Origin: Phytoactinopolyspora limicola
GTDB lineage: Bacteria; Actinomycetota; Actinomycetes; Jiangellales; Jiangellaceae
Direction: 5' to 3'
Length of the DNA: 64,000 bases
Assembly: GCF_011320225.1 (NCBI RefSeq)
Contig: NZ_JAAOEN010000002.1
Span: forward strand, 496,584 to 560,583
The notes beneath the pieces are model-generated. The model was given only the letters and a program-made list of their open reading frames with translations, ran no database searches and was not told where the DNA came from. Positions 44,568 through 52,523 of the stretch are shown piece by piece (the stretch's first letter is position 1; each line of letters opens with the position of its first letter). A program made the position numbers and the translations under genes.

Positions 44568-45505
44568 GCCCACTCCTCCGCCCGCCGCCGTGGCAGCACA
44601 TGGTCCCGCCACGCCGCACCACAGGCGGCCACCGCCAGCGTCGCCACCACAAGCATCAGGGACGGAAACACCAACGTCCACCACGAACCGAGCAGCAACG
44701 ATTCCCGAGCCTCGTCAAGCAGCGTGCCGAGACTCGCCCGGTGCGGCGGCAGACCGAGTCCGAGGAAACTCAACGCCGACTCGTGCCACACGGCGTGTGG
44801 GAGCAGCAGGACCGCCGCCAGCACCGCCTGCGGGATCACCGCCGGTAAGAAATGTCGCCGGATCACCCACCGTCGGGACGCACCCCCGGAAATCGCGGCG
44901 TCGACGAACTCCCGCTGCCGCAACGACAGGACCTCGGACCGAATCAGCCGGGCCACCGGCGCCCAGTGTGTCAACGCGATCGACGCGACGATGGCCACGA
45001 CGCTGCCCCGGTAAAGCGCGACGATGACGATACCCAACAGCAGATGCGGAACCGCGTTCACCGTGTCGACGAGCCGCATCACGATCCGGTCCACCCAGCC
45101 GCCGACCGCACCCGCAACGGCCCCCACGGCCACGCCTAATACGGTGGAGATCACCGCACACAATCCGGCGATCAGCAACGAGACCCGCAGACCGGCGGCC
45201 GTCCGCACGAACAGGTCCCGGCCAGCCTGATCGGTACCGAACGGATGCTCCAACGACGGTGCGGAGCCAGCGGCGGCCAGGTCGACCAGCCGCTCGTCCA
45301 GACCCGCGATGATCGGCACTAGGACGGCATACACCACCAGGCCGGCCAGCACGGCGATCCCGACGAACAGCCGCTGACGGGCGGTCAGCCGGGCTCGCCG
45401 GCGCGATCCCCGGGCCCGAGTCCAGACCCGGCCCGCATCGAACCACCCGCCGAACCCCACACCGCCCGGATCGCCGGTGCGTTCCTTCGTCCGCACCTCA
45501 GCCAT
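44564..45505 (-). CDS. Nickel/peptide ABC importer permease (DppC/NikC-type)
   Basis: A 313-residue membrane protein with an N-terminal cytoplasmic stretch, a first helix, the conserved HPFGTDQAGRDLFVRTAAGLRVSL motif of DppC-type permeases, and the EAA loop EFVDAAISGGASRRWVIRRHFLPAVIPQ that contacts the ATPases. ATG 45505 overlaps the other permease by eight bases. Confidence 0.92.
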   Translation of the reverse strand: MAEVRTKERTGDPGGVGFGGWFDAGRVWTRARGSRRRARLTARQRLFVGIAVLAGLVVYAVLVPIIAGLDERLVDLAAAGSAPSLEHPFGTDQAGRDLFVRTAAGLRVSLLIAGLCAVISTVLGVAVGAVAGAVGGWVDRIVMRLVDTVNAVPHLLLGIVIVALYRGSVVAIVASIALTHWAPVARLIRSEVLSLRQREFVDAAISGGASRRWVIRRHFLPAVIPQAVLAAVLLLPHAVWHESALSFLGLGLPPHRASLGTLLDEARESLLLGSWWTLVFPSLMLVVATLAVAACGAAWRDHVLPRRRAEEWA

Positions 45506-46496
45506 CGGCGGCCACCCGCGGATCCAACACGGTATAGACGACGTCGGCCAGCAGCGACCCCAGCAAGACGACCACCGCAGCAAGTAAGGTCAACGCCGCC
45601 AGCAGCGGGAAGTCCACCTGCATCGCCGACCGGACCACGGCCGCGGCCACTCCAGGCCAGGAGAACACCGACTCCACCAGAATGGCGCCCGTGACCAGTT
45701 CCGGCAGACGGGTGCCGACCAACGTCACGAACGGCAACAGTGCCGTCGGAAGCGCGTGGCGCAACACCACCGTCCGAGCCGGCAACCCACGCGCCCTGGC
45801 GCCGACCACATGATCCTCTCCGAAAGCCGCGATCAGCGACTGCCGCACGTGCAACAACAGCCACGGCAGCTGCGACACCGCCAGCACACCCGCCGGCAGG
45901 ATCAAATGCCGCGACACCTGCCCAACGCTGACCGCCGCACCCGCGTCGGTCAAACCAGCCACCGGCAGCCAGGACAGACCCAAGGCGAAGATACCGATCG
46001 CGGCCAGCGCGACGACAAACGGCGGAACCCCCTCCAGCGCATGTGCCACCGCGGTGACCACCCGATCGGCGACCCCGCCCTGCCGCCACGCGGTCCACAC
46101 ACCGAGCATCAGCGCCGTAGCGACCGCCAGCACCAAAGCCGTTCCGGCCAGCAGAACGGTCCACGGCAGCCGCTCCGCGAGGACATCGGCGACCGGCTGC
46201 CCGTACGAACGCGACGTGCCGAGGTCGCCGCTCAGCAGGGATCCGGCCCAGCGCAGGTACTGCTCGTACCACGGGTCGTCGAGGCCGAGTGTGTCCCGCA
46301 GTTGCTGCTGTTCGGCCGCCCCCGCGGTGAGGTAGCGGTCACCTAGGTAGCCGACGAGCGGGTCGAACGGCGACGCGGCGGCCAGCCCGAACACCACCAC
46401 CGAGGTGAGGACCAGGACCGGCACCGCGAGGAGGAGCCGGCGCACCGCCATCCGGCCAACCGCCCGGCGCCTGTCCCGTCCCAACCGCGTGATCAT
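45498..46496 (-). CDS. Nickel/peptide ABC importer permease (DppB/NikB-type)
   Basis: A permease of about 332 residues, with the typical N-terminal helix VRRLLLAVPVLVLTSVVVFGL, the RDTLGLDDPWYEQYLRWAGSLLSGDLGTS segment diagnostic of DppB-type subunits, and the EAA loop VVGARARGLPARTVVLRHALPTALLP. The start is uncertain: ATG 46496 gives a basic leader, ATG 46451 gives the usual family start, and neither has a strong ribosome site. It is separated from the binding-protein gene by a repeat-rich 270-base stretch. Confidence 0.9.
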   Translation of the reverse strand: MITRLGRDRRRAVGRMAVRRLLLAVPVLVLTSVVVFGLAAASPFDPLVGYLGDRYLTAGAAEQQQLRDTLGLDDPWYEQYLRWAGSLLSGDLGTSRSYGQPVADVLAERLPWTVLLAGTALVLAVATALMLGVWTAWRQGGVADRVVTAVAHALEGVPPFVVALAAIGIFALGLSWLPVAGLTDAGAAVSVGQVSRHLILPAGVLAVSQLPWLLLHVRQSLIAAFGEDHVVGARARGLPARTVVLRHALPTALLPFVTLVGTRLPELVTGAILVESVFSWPGVAAAVVRSAMQVDFPLLAALTLLAAVVVLLGSLLADVVYTVLDPRVAADG

Positions 46497-46500
46497 TGAG

Positions 46501-46793
46501 GCGCCTGGCACGCTGGGGTGTCGTGCCTGGCACGCTGAAGTGTCGCAATCGCGCCCGAAATGCCCGACTTGTGGAGCCCTCCGGCGTGCCACGCTCCGAC
46601 CGGACCAACTCCGCTCACTCGGCGCCTCGCCGTTCCACTCCCAACGTCACGCTCGCCGTCTCCCTCGTCCCTCGTCCGACGGCTCGCCGTTCCCAGTCCC
46701 AACGTCACGCTCGACACCTCACTCACTACGCCGCCAACCTCGTCCCTCGGTTGACAACTCCGCTCACTCGCCGTCTCGCCGTTCCCAGTCCCG
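46501..46793. repeat. Degenerate tandem repeats derived from the 3' end of the binding-protein gene
   Basis: The unit CTCGCCGTTCCCAGTCCC followed by AACGTCACGCTCG occurs at 46626-46655 and 46683-46713. Its first half recurs at 46776-46793, inside the coding end of the binding-protein gene. The flanking AACTCCGCTCACTCG also occurs twice (about 46604 and 46755). A second small repeat, CCTGGCACGCTG with GTGTCG, occurs twice at 46501-46545. The 3' end of the gene appears to have been copied outward. Confidence 0.7.
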
Positions 46794-48386
46794 GAGGTTC
46801 CACCACGGCCCCCACGACACCCCATGAGCGTGCGGTTCGATGATCGGCTGGATGTTGGCCCAGGCGTCGGCGTCCCGGATGACGTACGTGTGGTCGAGGA
46901 ACACGAGCATCACGTACGGCGGATCCTCCACCAGGCGCCGCTGGATCTCTCGGTAGGCGCCGACCCGCTCGTCGTCGTCCAGACTGCGCCGGCCGAGATC
47001 CAGTGCGGCATCGACGGCATCGTCGCGAAACCCCGTCGGGTTGAGGAACGGGTTGGCTTCGTCGTGGTCGGCGAACCTCGAATGCAGAGCGGTGTACACC
47101 TGCGGATCCGGATCGAACGGAAAGTCGCCACCGCCGAGCACCCCGGCGTCGGCCGGAATCCGCGGCCGGAACTCCGGCCGGTCCACCGCCTCCAACGTGA
47201 CCTCGATCCCGATGGAGCGTGCATCGGACACGAACGCCTGGCCAAGGTCGCGGCGCAACGTGTCCTCCGGGAAGTACATAACGGTGAACTCCGCTCGCTG
47301 CCCGTCCTTCACCCGGGTCCCGTCGTCTCCCTGCACCCAGCCGGCATCGTCCAGCAACCGCTGGGCCCTCTCCGGGTCGTATCCGAACACCGCATCCGGA
47401 TCGTGGTAGTCACCGAATACCTCGGGAATCAGCGTGTACGCCGGCACGCCGTGACCGGCCAGCACCGTGCTGATCATCGCCTCCCGGTCGACCGCCAGAT
47501 TCAGCGCCTGCCGGATGTCCGGATCGCCGGTGACGGGGTTGCCGGCCGGCATGGTGACACCGCGCCAGTCCGCACTGGGGTTCGCCACCACCGTCGTACC
47601 GTCGGCGGCGGCGCTGAACGGCGCAGCCAGTTTGGGCGGCAGCCAGGCGCCGTCGAACTCACCGGACCGCATCCGCTGGGCCCGCACGTTGTCGTCCGAG
47701 GCGGACACGATCGTCAACCGGGTGACCTCAGGCTGGCCACCCCAGTAGTCCTCGTAGGCCTCGAGGACCATCCGCTCACCGCGCCGCCACTCCACCAACC
47801 GGTAGGGCCCGGCGCCCATCGGCTCGGTATTCAGCGACGACTCCTCCACGGGCGCCGGCTCCCCGAGTGCAGTGGCCGGGACGATCCCCAGCAGCAGCCG
47901 GGTGTCGAACGGAACGTGCGGGTAGTCGAGGTGGAACCGGACGGTGTGATCATCCACCTTCTCGACCCGATCCACCATGTCGTACGACGACGTCAGCGGC
48001 GACGCGTACGCAGGGTCGAGGATTGCCTCGAAGGTGGCCACGACGTCGTCGGCGCCGAACGTCGCGCCGTTATGGAACGTGACATCGTCGCGTAGCCGCA
48101 CCGTCCATTCCGTCGCGTCGCCGTTCACCTCGGGAAGCTCGGTGGCCAACGCGGGCTCCAGGACGGGCAAGTCGTCGTGCTGAGCGAGCCGCAGCAAGCC
48201 GTCGTAGATCTTGGACGACCCGTCCTCACCGTGCCCCGCGATCGGGTTGAGGTTGTCCGGCTCGTAGGAGTCGGCCAGCACGAGCTCGTATCCAGAGGTG
48301 TCGGTGCCACCGTCGTCGGTGGACTCGCCGCAAGCGGCGAGGAAGAACAACGAGGCGGCAGCGGTACCAGCGAGTACACGATTCAC
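46764..48386 (-). CDS. Nickel/peptide ABC importer substrate-binding lipoprotein
   Basis: A 540-residue SBP of cluster C (peptide/nickel type). GTG 48386 gives the lipoprotein signal MNRVLAGTAAASLFFLAACGES with the lipobox LAAC; an in-frame TTG at 48398 is an alternative. Family motifs include EPDNLNPI, VRLRDDVTFHNGATFGADDVVATFEA, GAGPYRLVEWRRGERMVLEAYEDYWGG and RQALNLAVDREAMI. It would bind ligand outside the membrane and deliver it to the permeases. The adjacent ArsR-type regulator with an operator at its promoter points to a metal (nickel-like) or metal-chelate ligand rather than peptide, as an inference. Confidence 0.9.
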   Translation of the reverse strand: MNRVLAGTAAASLFFLAACGESTDDGGTDTSGYELVLADSYEPDNLNPIAGHGEDGSSKIYDGLLRLAQHDDLPVLEPALATELPEVNGDATEWTVRLRDDVTFHNGATFGADDVVATFEAILDPAYASPLTSSYDMVDRVEKVDDHTVRFHLDYPHVPFDTRLLLGIVPATALGEPAPVEESSLNTEPMGAGPYRLVEWRRGERMVLEAYEDYWGGQPEVTRLTIVSASDDNVRAQRMRSGEFDGAWLPPKLAAPFSAAADGTTVVANPSADWRGVTMPAGNPVTGDPDIRQALNLAVDREAMISTVLAGHGVPAYTLIPEVFGDYHDPDAVFGYDPERAQRLLDDAGWVQGDDGTRVKDGQRAEFTVMYFPEDTLRRDLGQAFVSDARSIGIEVTLEAVDRPEFRPRIPADAGVLGGGDFPFDPDPQVYTALHSRFADHDEANPFLNPTGFRDDAVDAALDLGRRSLDDDERVGAYREIQRRLVEDPPYVMLVFLDHTYVIRDADAWANIQPIIEPHAHGVSWGPWWNLRDWERRDGE

Positions 48387-48402
48387 GGAGCGCAACAATA
48401 GC

Positions 48403-48416
48403 TGAACGATTGTTCA
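48403..48416. promoter_or_regulatory. ArsR-type operator
   Basis: TGAACGATTGTTCA is a perfect TGAAC-N4-GTTCA dyad, the consensus half-sites of ArsR/SmtB-family metal sensors. It lies directly before the binding-protein gene and before the ArsR gene, where binding would block both divergent promoters. Confidence 0.75.
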
Positions 48417-48467
48417 AGCATGAAGATGGGCAGGTCCGCCAGGCCGAGCCGATGGCAAGATGGCCAC

Positions 48468-48815
48468 GTGAACAACAGCCCCGCCATCGACCCCTACAAA
48501 CGCGCCGAGGCCAGCGCCGCGCTGCGGGACGACCACACCATCGACGCCTGGGCGAGACGATTCGCACTGCTCTCCGACCCCAACCGGCTGCGACTTCTGT
48601 TCTGCCTCCATCGCGCCCCCAAGATCGCTGTCACCGACCTGGCCGCCGCCGTCGGGATGAGCGACACCTCGGTGTCACACGCGCTGCGGCTGCTCCGCAG
48701 CAACGGTTGGGTCACCTCACGCCGAGTCGGCCGAACCGTGCTGTACTCGCTCGACGACGACACCATCCATGACATGCTGCATCAGCTCGGGGCAACTCAC
48801 GCCGGCGACCACTAG
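48468..48815 (+). CDS. ArsR/SmtB-family metal-responsive repressor
   Basis: A 115-residue winged-helix regulator: RFALLSDPNRLRLLFCLHRAPKIAVTDLAAAVGMSDTSVSHALRLLRSNGWVTSRRVGRTVLYSLDDD is the family's DNA-binding core. The C-terminal helix is rich in metal ligands (DDDTIHDMLHQLGATHAGDH), reminiscent of the helix-5 Asp/His site of NmtR/CzrA-type nickel, cobalt or zinc sensors, though the spacing is not identical. GTG 48468 is chosen so that the operator lies in the leader; an ATG at 48420 is possible. It is divergent from the ABC importer it probably represses. Confidence 0.85.
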   Translation: MNNSPAIDPYKRAEASAALRDDHTIDAWARRFALLSDPNRLRLLFCLHRAPKIAVTDLAAAVGMSDTSVSHALRLLRSNGWVTSRRVGRTVLYSLDDDTIHDMLHQLGATHAGDH

Positions 48816-48825
48816 TGTCCTGCGC

Positions 48826-49743
48826 CTACAACCCCGAACGCAGATAGTCCGCCACGTCACCGCGCTTGAAATAGTCCGCCCAGCCCGCCGGTGGCAGACC
48901 GTAACGCGAATCCACCGCCTCCGGGTCCGCGCCGTGATCAATCAGGAACCGGACCTCCTCCAGCCGACCCGCGGCGGCGGCGAAATGCAACGCCGACGGC
49001 GACCCCGCGTTGACGTCGAACCCACGTTCCACCAGGAACCGCACCGTCGACCAGTGATGGAGCCCTGCGACCTGCGCGACGAGCTCCGGCCGGGTTCGCC
49101 GCACCTGGTCGACTCGCGTCGGCTCAGCCCCGGCGGCGGCTGCGGCGTCGCCCACCAGGCAGACACCGATCAGCGGATCCTCATGGTCCCGAAAGGCTCG
49201 GTACAAGTCACGCAGCAGGCAGATCTCCGCACCGTGCGCCATCACCTCGCGGTTGACGTGCAGCACAAGCTGCGCCATCGAATAGTCCGCGAAGTCGGCG
49301 CCCTTGGGGCCAAGTGGTTTGCGCAGGTCGGCGTCGCTTAAGGCGGCGATACCGCCGTGCCAGAGGGAGTACGCCTCGTCGAGAAAGGCCAGCGCCTCGT
49401 CCGCCGTGGCCGGCAGCGGCTCGGGCCAGTGCCGCCCGTCGTACATGTCCGCGTCGTCGGGAGCACTGGTGGGCCCGAAGAAAGCCCGCGCCCGGGTGCC
49501 GAAGACTTCGTAGCCGATGTGTACGGCACGCCATGCGATGGTTGTCAGGGGAGGAACCGGAGGCTCCGGTGATTGGCGTTCGAGCTGGGGCCGCCCATTA
49601 TCGCCGGTTCGTAAGCTCCAACTGCCGGGTACTGGCTCCCAGAGGTATTCGTCGTCGGTCAAGCCGTCCAGCCGGGGCCGCAGGTGCACGTTCCAGTAGA
49701 ACTCGAGCTGTTCGAGCAGCTCAGGCCGCCATGTGTTCGTCAT
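48826..49743 (-). CDS. DinB-like protein fused to ankyrin repeats
   Basis: A 305-residue protein. The N-terminal half (about 1-185) is DinB/YfiT-like: ELLEQLEFYWNVHLRPRLDGLTDDEYLWEPVPGSWS, a histidine in RAVHIGYEVF and MAQLVLHVNREVMAHGAEICLLRDLY, the usual metal-ligand places of a four-helix bundle. The C-terminal part has two to three ankyrin repeats (STVRFLVERGFDVNAGSPSALHFAAAAGRLEEVRFLIDHGADPEAVD). DinB-like proteins include thiol-dependent S-transferases; ankyrins bind proteins. It is convergent with the ArsR gene, with ten bases between stops. Confidence 0.82.
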   Translation of the reverse strand: MTNTWRPELLEQLEFYWNVHLRPRLDGLTDDEYLWEPVPGSWSLRTGDNGRPQLERQSPEPPVPPLTTIAWRAVHIGYEVFGTRARAFFGPTSAPDDADMYDGRHWPEPLPATADEALAFLDEAYSLWHGGIAALSDADLRKPLGPKGADFADYSMAQLVLHVNREVMAHGAEICLLRDLYRAFRDHEDPLIGVCLVGDAAAAAGAEPTRVDQVRRTRPELVAQVAGLHHWSTVRFLVERGFDVNAGSPSALHFAAAAGRLEEVRFLIDHGADPEAVDSRYGLPPAGWADYFKRGDVADYLRSGL

Positions 49744-49875
49744 GACACAACGCTAAGAACCAAAGCGGACAGTTCACGTCCTCTTATCGCACCGGTGGGG
49801 GTTGCGATGTTGGCTCCGATAGCTCGCAGTGCCATGCCGGGTGATTGTGTTCGGCTGTAGTGGGGTGCACCCGCA

Positions 49876-49929
49876 TTGATCATGAGCGAGTTTTTCCCCG
49901 CCCAGGGGGTGCAAGTCGCTCATGATCAA
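49876..49929. repeat. Palindromic repeat, subtype A (copy 3, degenerate)
   Basis: Outer arms TTGATCATGAGCGA and TCGCTCATGATCAA pair perfectly; the inner parts (GTTTTTCCCC against GGGGGTGCAAG) are mismatched. It keeps the CCCC/GGGG base near the loop as in the other subtype A copies. Confidence 0.82.
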
Positions 49930-50026
49930 GACGAGCCCAGCGCAGCTGCCACCCGCCTGTGCGATGCCACCCGCCTCTGCGATACCACCCGGCGAGCCAG
50001 CCGATTCCAGGTCGCGCAGCCTCCTA

Positions 50027-50075
50027 GAACCCGCGCGAACAGGGAGTCACCGGGCTCCCCTATTCGCGCGGGTTC
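50027..50075. repeat. Long GC-rich hairpin upstream of the phosphotransferase gene
   Basis: Arms GAACCCGCGCGAACAGGGAG (50027-50046) and CTCCCCTATTCGCGCGGGTTC (50055-50075) pair with one mismatch and one bulge around an eight-base loop. The right arm ends 14 bases before ATG 50090, so it would sit in the 5' leader or end an upstream transcript. It is unrelated in sequence to the TGATCATG family. Confidence 0.8.
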
Positions 50076-50089
50076 CTAAACTCGTCGGG

Positions 50090-51133
50090 ATGACATCGAC
50101 AGGTGCCGGCTCGTTCGACAGACCCGGCGGCATCCCGGATGCCGTGTCGGTGCTGGCCGCGTTCGGCTTGGCCGGCCGCGTCGTCGACCTGACCCCGGTC
50201 TCCGGCGCCTGGTCGAATCGCGTCTACCGGCTCACCACCAGCCGCGGCGTCTACGCGGTCAAGCAGATGCGCAACCCGTGGAGACTCCCCCGCTGGCAGG
50301 ACTGGCTCGACGCCGCGTGGCGGTTCGAGCAGCGGGCGTTCGACGCCGGGATCGCCATGCCGGCCCCCGTCCCGAACCCGCTGGATGGCGGCTGCCTAGC
50401 CTGGGTTCCACCGTCACCCGGATCGGCCCCCGTCCCGGTGCGGGTACACCACTGGGTCGAAGGTCAGGCGCCGTCGCCGCAACCAGTGGATCGGGACGTC
50501 GCGATCTGGGCCGGCCGAACCCTCGCGATGCTGCATCGACTCGACATTCGTAGCGCTGACCGCGAGCTCTACCCGGCGCCCAACACCGATACCGCTGACG
50601 GCTGGGCCGAGCTGGCCGCGGCGGCACGGCGAATGGGGGCTCCGTGGGCAGCGGACCTCGCAGCGGTAACACCACATGTGGAACAGATTGCCGCACTCAG
50701 CCGTCAGGCACGTGATCAGCCGGCCGACGAGACCTTCTCCCACGGCGACATCGACCAGAAGAACCTCCTGCTCACGCCGGACGGACCGATGCTGTGCGAT
50801 TGGGACGTGGCGATGCCGATGGTCCCACGGCGTGAGCTAGCCGACGTGTCGCTCTCACTGGCTGGTTGGCGTGACGTCGAACTCGCCCGCGATGTCATTC
50901 GGGCCTACCGGGTGGCCGGCGGAGGGGACACGGTGATCGAGCCACCGGATCTGGGCCCATCCCTGACATCGAGCCTGGACTGGTTGGCTTTCAACGTCGA
51001 GCGCTCCATCGGTCTACGGACGGCAGAACCCGACGACGTCGATCTGGCCCGCCGGCTGGTACCCCAGCTGATCGCCGCCCTCCCCGGCGAGGTCGGCGCG
51101 GCGTCGCGAGTCCGGGAGATCCTCGCGACCTAG
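50090..51133 (+). CDS. Aminoglycoside-phosphotransferase-family kinase
   Basis: A 347-residue APH/choline-kinase-fold protein. The N-lobe has the VSGAWSNRVYRLTTSRGVYAVKQM lysine motif; the C-lobe has the catalytic FSHGDIDQKNLLLTPDGPMLCDWDVAMP (Brenner HGD-x4-N and DWD motifs). The substrate is unknown; most environmental members are not antibiotic-resistance enzymes. ATG 50090 is chosen at the start of the homologous region; the frame is open further upstream through repeat sequence. No operon partner is visible. Confidence 0.88.
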   Translation: MTSTGAGSFDRPGGIPDAVSVLAAFGLAGRVVDLTPVSGAWSNRVYRLTTSRGVYAVKQMRNPWRLPRWQDWLDAAWRFEQRAFDAGIAMPAPVPNPLDGGCLAWVPPSPGSAPVPVRVHHWVEGQAPSPQPVDRDVAIWAGRTLAMLHRLDIRSADRELYPAPNTDTADGWAELAAAARRMGAPWAADLAAVTPHVEQIAALSRQARDQPADETFSHGDIDQKNLLLTPDGPMLCDWDVAMPMVPRRELADVSLSLAGWRDVELARDVIRAYRVAGGGDTVIEPPDLGPSLTSSLDWLAFNVERSIGLRTAEPDDVDLARRLVPQLIAALPGEVGAASRVREILAT

Positions 51134-51219
51134 CGGTTGGCCCGAACCGGGCTGGGCTCGAGGTGAATACCTAACGTGGCGTGGTCATCGATGCTGCGAA
51201 GCCGGGCCGCCGTGGGCGT

Positions 51220-51606
51220 TCACCAGAGCGTCACGGTCCCGAACTGGGCGAAGGCCGGATCTTTGGTGACGAGGTCCAACTGCTCATGCTCGCTCTGCGC
51301 GGCGAGCATCCGATCGAACGGATCCCGATGCACGACGTCGAAGCTGCCGGCCCGGAGGCTGTGCAGGTGGCTGATCGGCAGATGTTCAAATTGGTCGGCA
51401 GCCACCAGCTCGGTGAATCGCTCCGCTGCCTGTGGAATGGCGCCGAGTTTGCCAATCCGTTGCTTCGTGGCGATCTCCCACGCCGACGCCGCGCTGACGA
51501 AGACGTCATTGGCCGGGTCGGCGATCACCCGCCGTGCAGTGCCGGAGAGCCGGTCGTCGTCGGTGAACCACCACAGCAGCACATGCGTATCCAGCAAGAT
51601 TCGCAT
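51220..51606 (-). CDS. PIN-domain toxin ribonuclease (VapC-like)
   Basis: A 128-residue PIN-domain protein with the acidic residues of the RNase site: D6 in MRILLDTHVLLWW, E in SAASAWEIATKQ, and D in HRDPFDRMLAAQ, followed by LVTKDPAF. ATG 51606 overlaps the antitoxin stop (TGATG). It would cleave RNA when freed from its antitoxin. The WEIATK type corresponds to the PIN group usually paired with Phd/YefM-type antitoxins, as here. Confidence 0.93.
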   Translation of the reverse strand: MRILLDTHVLLWWFTDDDRLSGTARRVIADPANDVFVSAASAWEIATKQRIGKLGAIPQAAERFTELVAADQFEHLPISHLHSLRAGSFDVVHRDPFDRMLAAQSEHEQLDLVTKDPAFAQFGTVTLW

Positions 51607-51839
51607 CAGGCAAAGTCCCATGCATCCAACTCGTCGTCGGGCAGCGACTCGAAGAACTCGTCACCTAGGCGGCCAGATAGCCGACCCGGCTGCCGACCAC
51701 CAGTGTCAGCGGCCAACGGCATCAACCGAGCATACGGAACGCCGGCCTTGGCCACGATGATCTCCTGCCCGGCGTGGGCCTGTGCGAGCAGCTTGGAGAA
51801 GTGTGTCTTGGCCTGATGCACGTTGACAACGACGCTCAT
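51606..51839 (-). CDS. Phd/YefM-family antitoxin
   Basis: A 77-residue antitoxin with the Phd fold opening MSVVVNVHQAKTHFSKLLAQAHAGQEIIVAKAGVPYARLMPL (DNA binding and dimerisation) and an acidic, probably disordered C-terminus ending ESLPDDELDAWDFA that would occupy the toxin's active site. It precedes the toxin with a one-base overlap. It is expected to repress its own promoter through the dyads at 51853-51878. Confidence 0.93.
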   Translation of the reverse strand: MSVVVNVHQAKTHFSKLLAQAHAGQEIIVAKAGVPYARLMPLAADTGGRQPGRLSGRLGDEFFESLPDDELDAWDFA

Positions 51840-51852
51840 GGCGGCTCCTGTG

Positions 51853-51878
51853 GACTAAGTCGTTAGACTAAGTCTAAC
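51853..51878. promoter_or_regulatory. Autoregulatory operator of the toxin-antitoxin pair
   Basis: GTTAGACTAAGTCTAAC (51862-51878) is a perfect odd-length dyad, and its core GACTAAGTC recurs immediately beside it at 51853-51861. It lies 14 bases before the antitoxin start, where antitoxin or complex binding would repress transcription. Confidence 0.75.
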
Positions 51879-51991
51879 ATTCCATCAATCTGTTCGAGCT
51901 GCGAACTTCGGCGTCCCGCTACGCCCCGAGCCGCCCGCCACCGTGGAATTTTCTCCAATCCGCCTGAAGCCAAGGCACCTACCATGGCGCC

Positions 51992-52423
51992 ATGACGGAA
52001 GGCGCGACGCGACCGGCCCGGATCGAGGACGTCCACGAACTCGCGCTGGAGATGCCACACGTCACCATCGACTACTCCACCGGCGAGGACAATCCCGTCT
52101 ACCAGGTGGGCGGAAAGATGTTCGTCTTCTTCCGCAACCCGCGGCCCGATGCGTTCGACCCGGTCACCGGAGAGCGCTACCAGGACGTGATCGTCTTCTG
52201 GGTAGGGTCCGACGCCGACAAACAGGCACTCATCCAGGACGAGTCCACACCGTTCTTCACCACACCGCACTTCAACGGCCACAAGTCCGTACTGGTGCGG
52301 GCCGGCCGCCTTGGCGAACTCACCGTGGCCGAGCTGCGAGAGGTCGTGCAGGATGCCTGGCTGTCACGTGCTTCGACCCGCCGGGCCAAGGAATGGCTGA
52401 GCACACATCCGCCGTCGACCTAA
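51992..52423 (+). CDS. MmcQ/YjbR-family protein
   Basis: A 143-residue protein of the MmcQ/YjbR (DUF419) family, which has a double-wing DNA-binding-like fold. Visible are the start ARIEDVHELALEMPHVTIDY, YQVGGKMFVFFR, FTTPHFNGHKSVLVRAGRLGELTVAELREVVQDAWLSRA with the conserved HFNGH (compare HMNKKHW), and a short tail. The function of the family is not settled. It stands alone, convergent with the flavoprotein gene. Confidence 0.88.
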   Translation: MTEGATRPARIEDVHELALEMPHVTIDYSTGEDNPVYQVGGKMFVFFRNPRPDAFDPVTGERYQDVIVFWVGSDADKQALIQDESTPFFTTPHFNGHKSVLVRAGRLGELTVAELREVVQDAWLSRASTRRAKEWLSTHPPST

Positions 52424-52523
52424 AGGCCGCGCGGCCGGCCACTCCCATTCCGCGCGGCCTCATAGGCACGTGCCGTTGCCGAACACCGCGCCCGAGCGGC
52501 AGCCCGCCGAGCAGCGGGGTGAG

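Larger units (their letters stand above)
49744..50089. other. Intergenic region with two palindromes
   Basis: About 345 bases with no gene. It contains a subtype A palindrome (49876-49929), short CTGCGATGCCACC/CTGCGATACCACC direct repeats near 49958-49990, and a strong hairpin at 50027-50075 just before the next gene. Confidence 0.6.

Noticed and set aside
46501-46793. CRISPR array
   Set aside because: The repeats are few, uneven, degenerate and partly coding, without regular spacers or cas genes; the same holds for the other repeats in the window.
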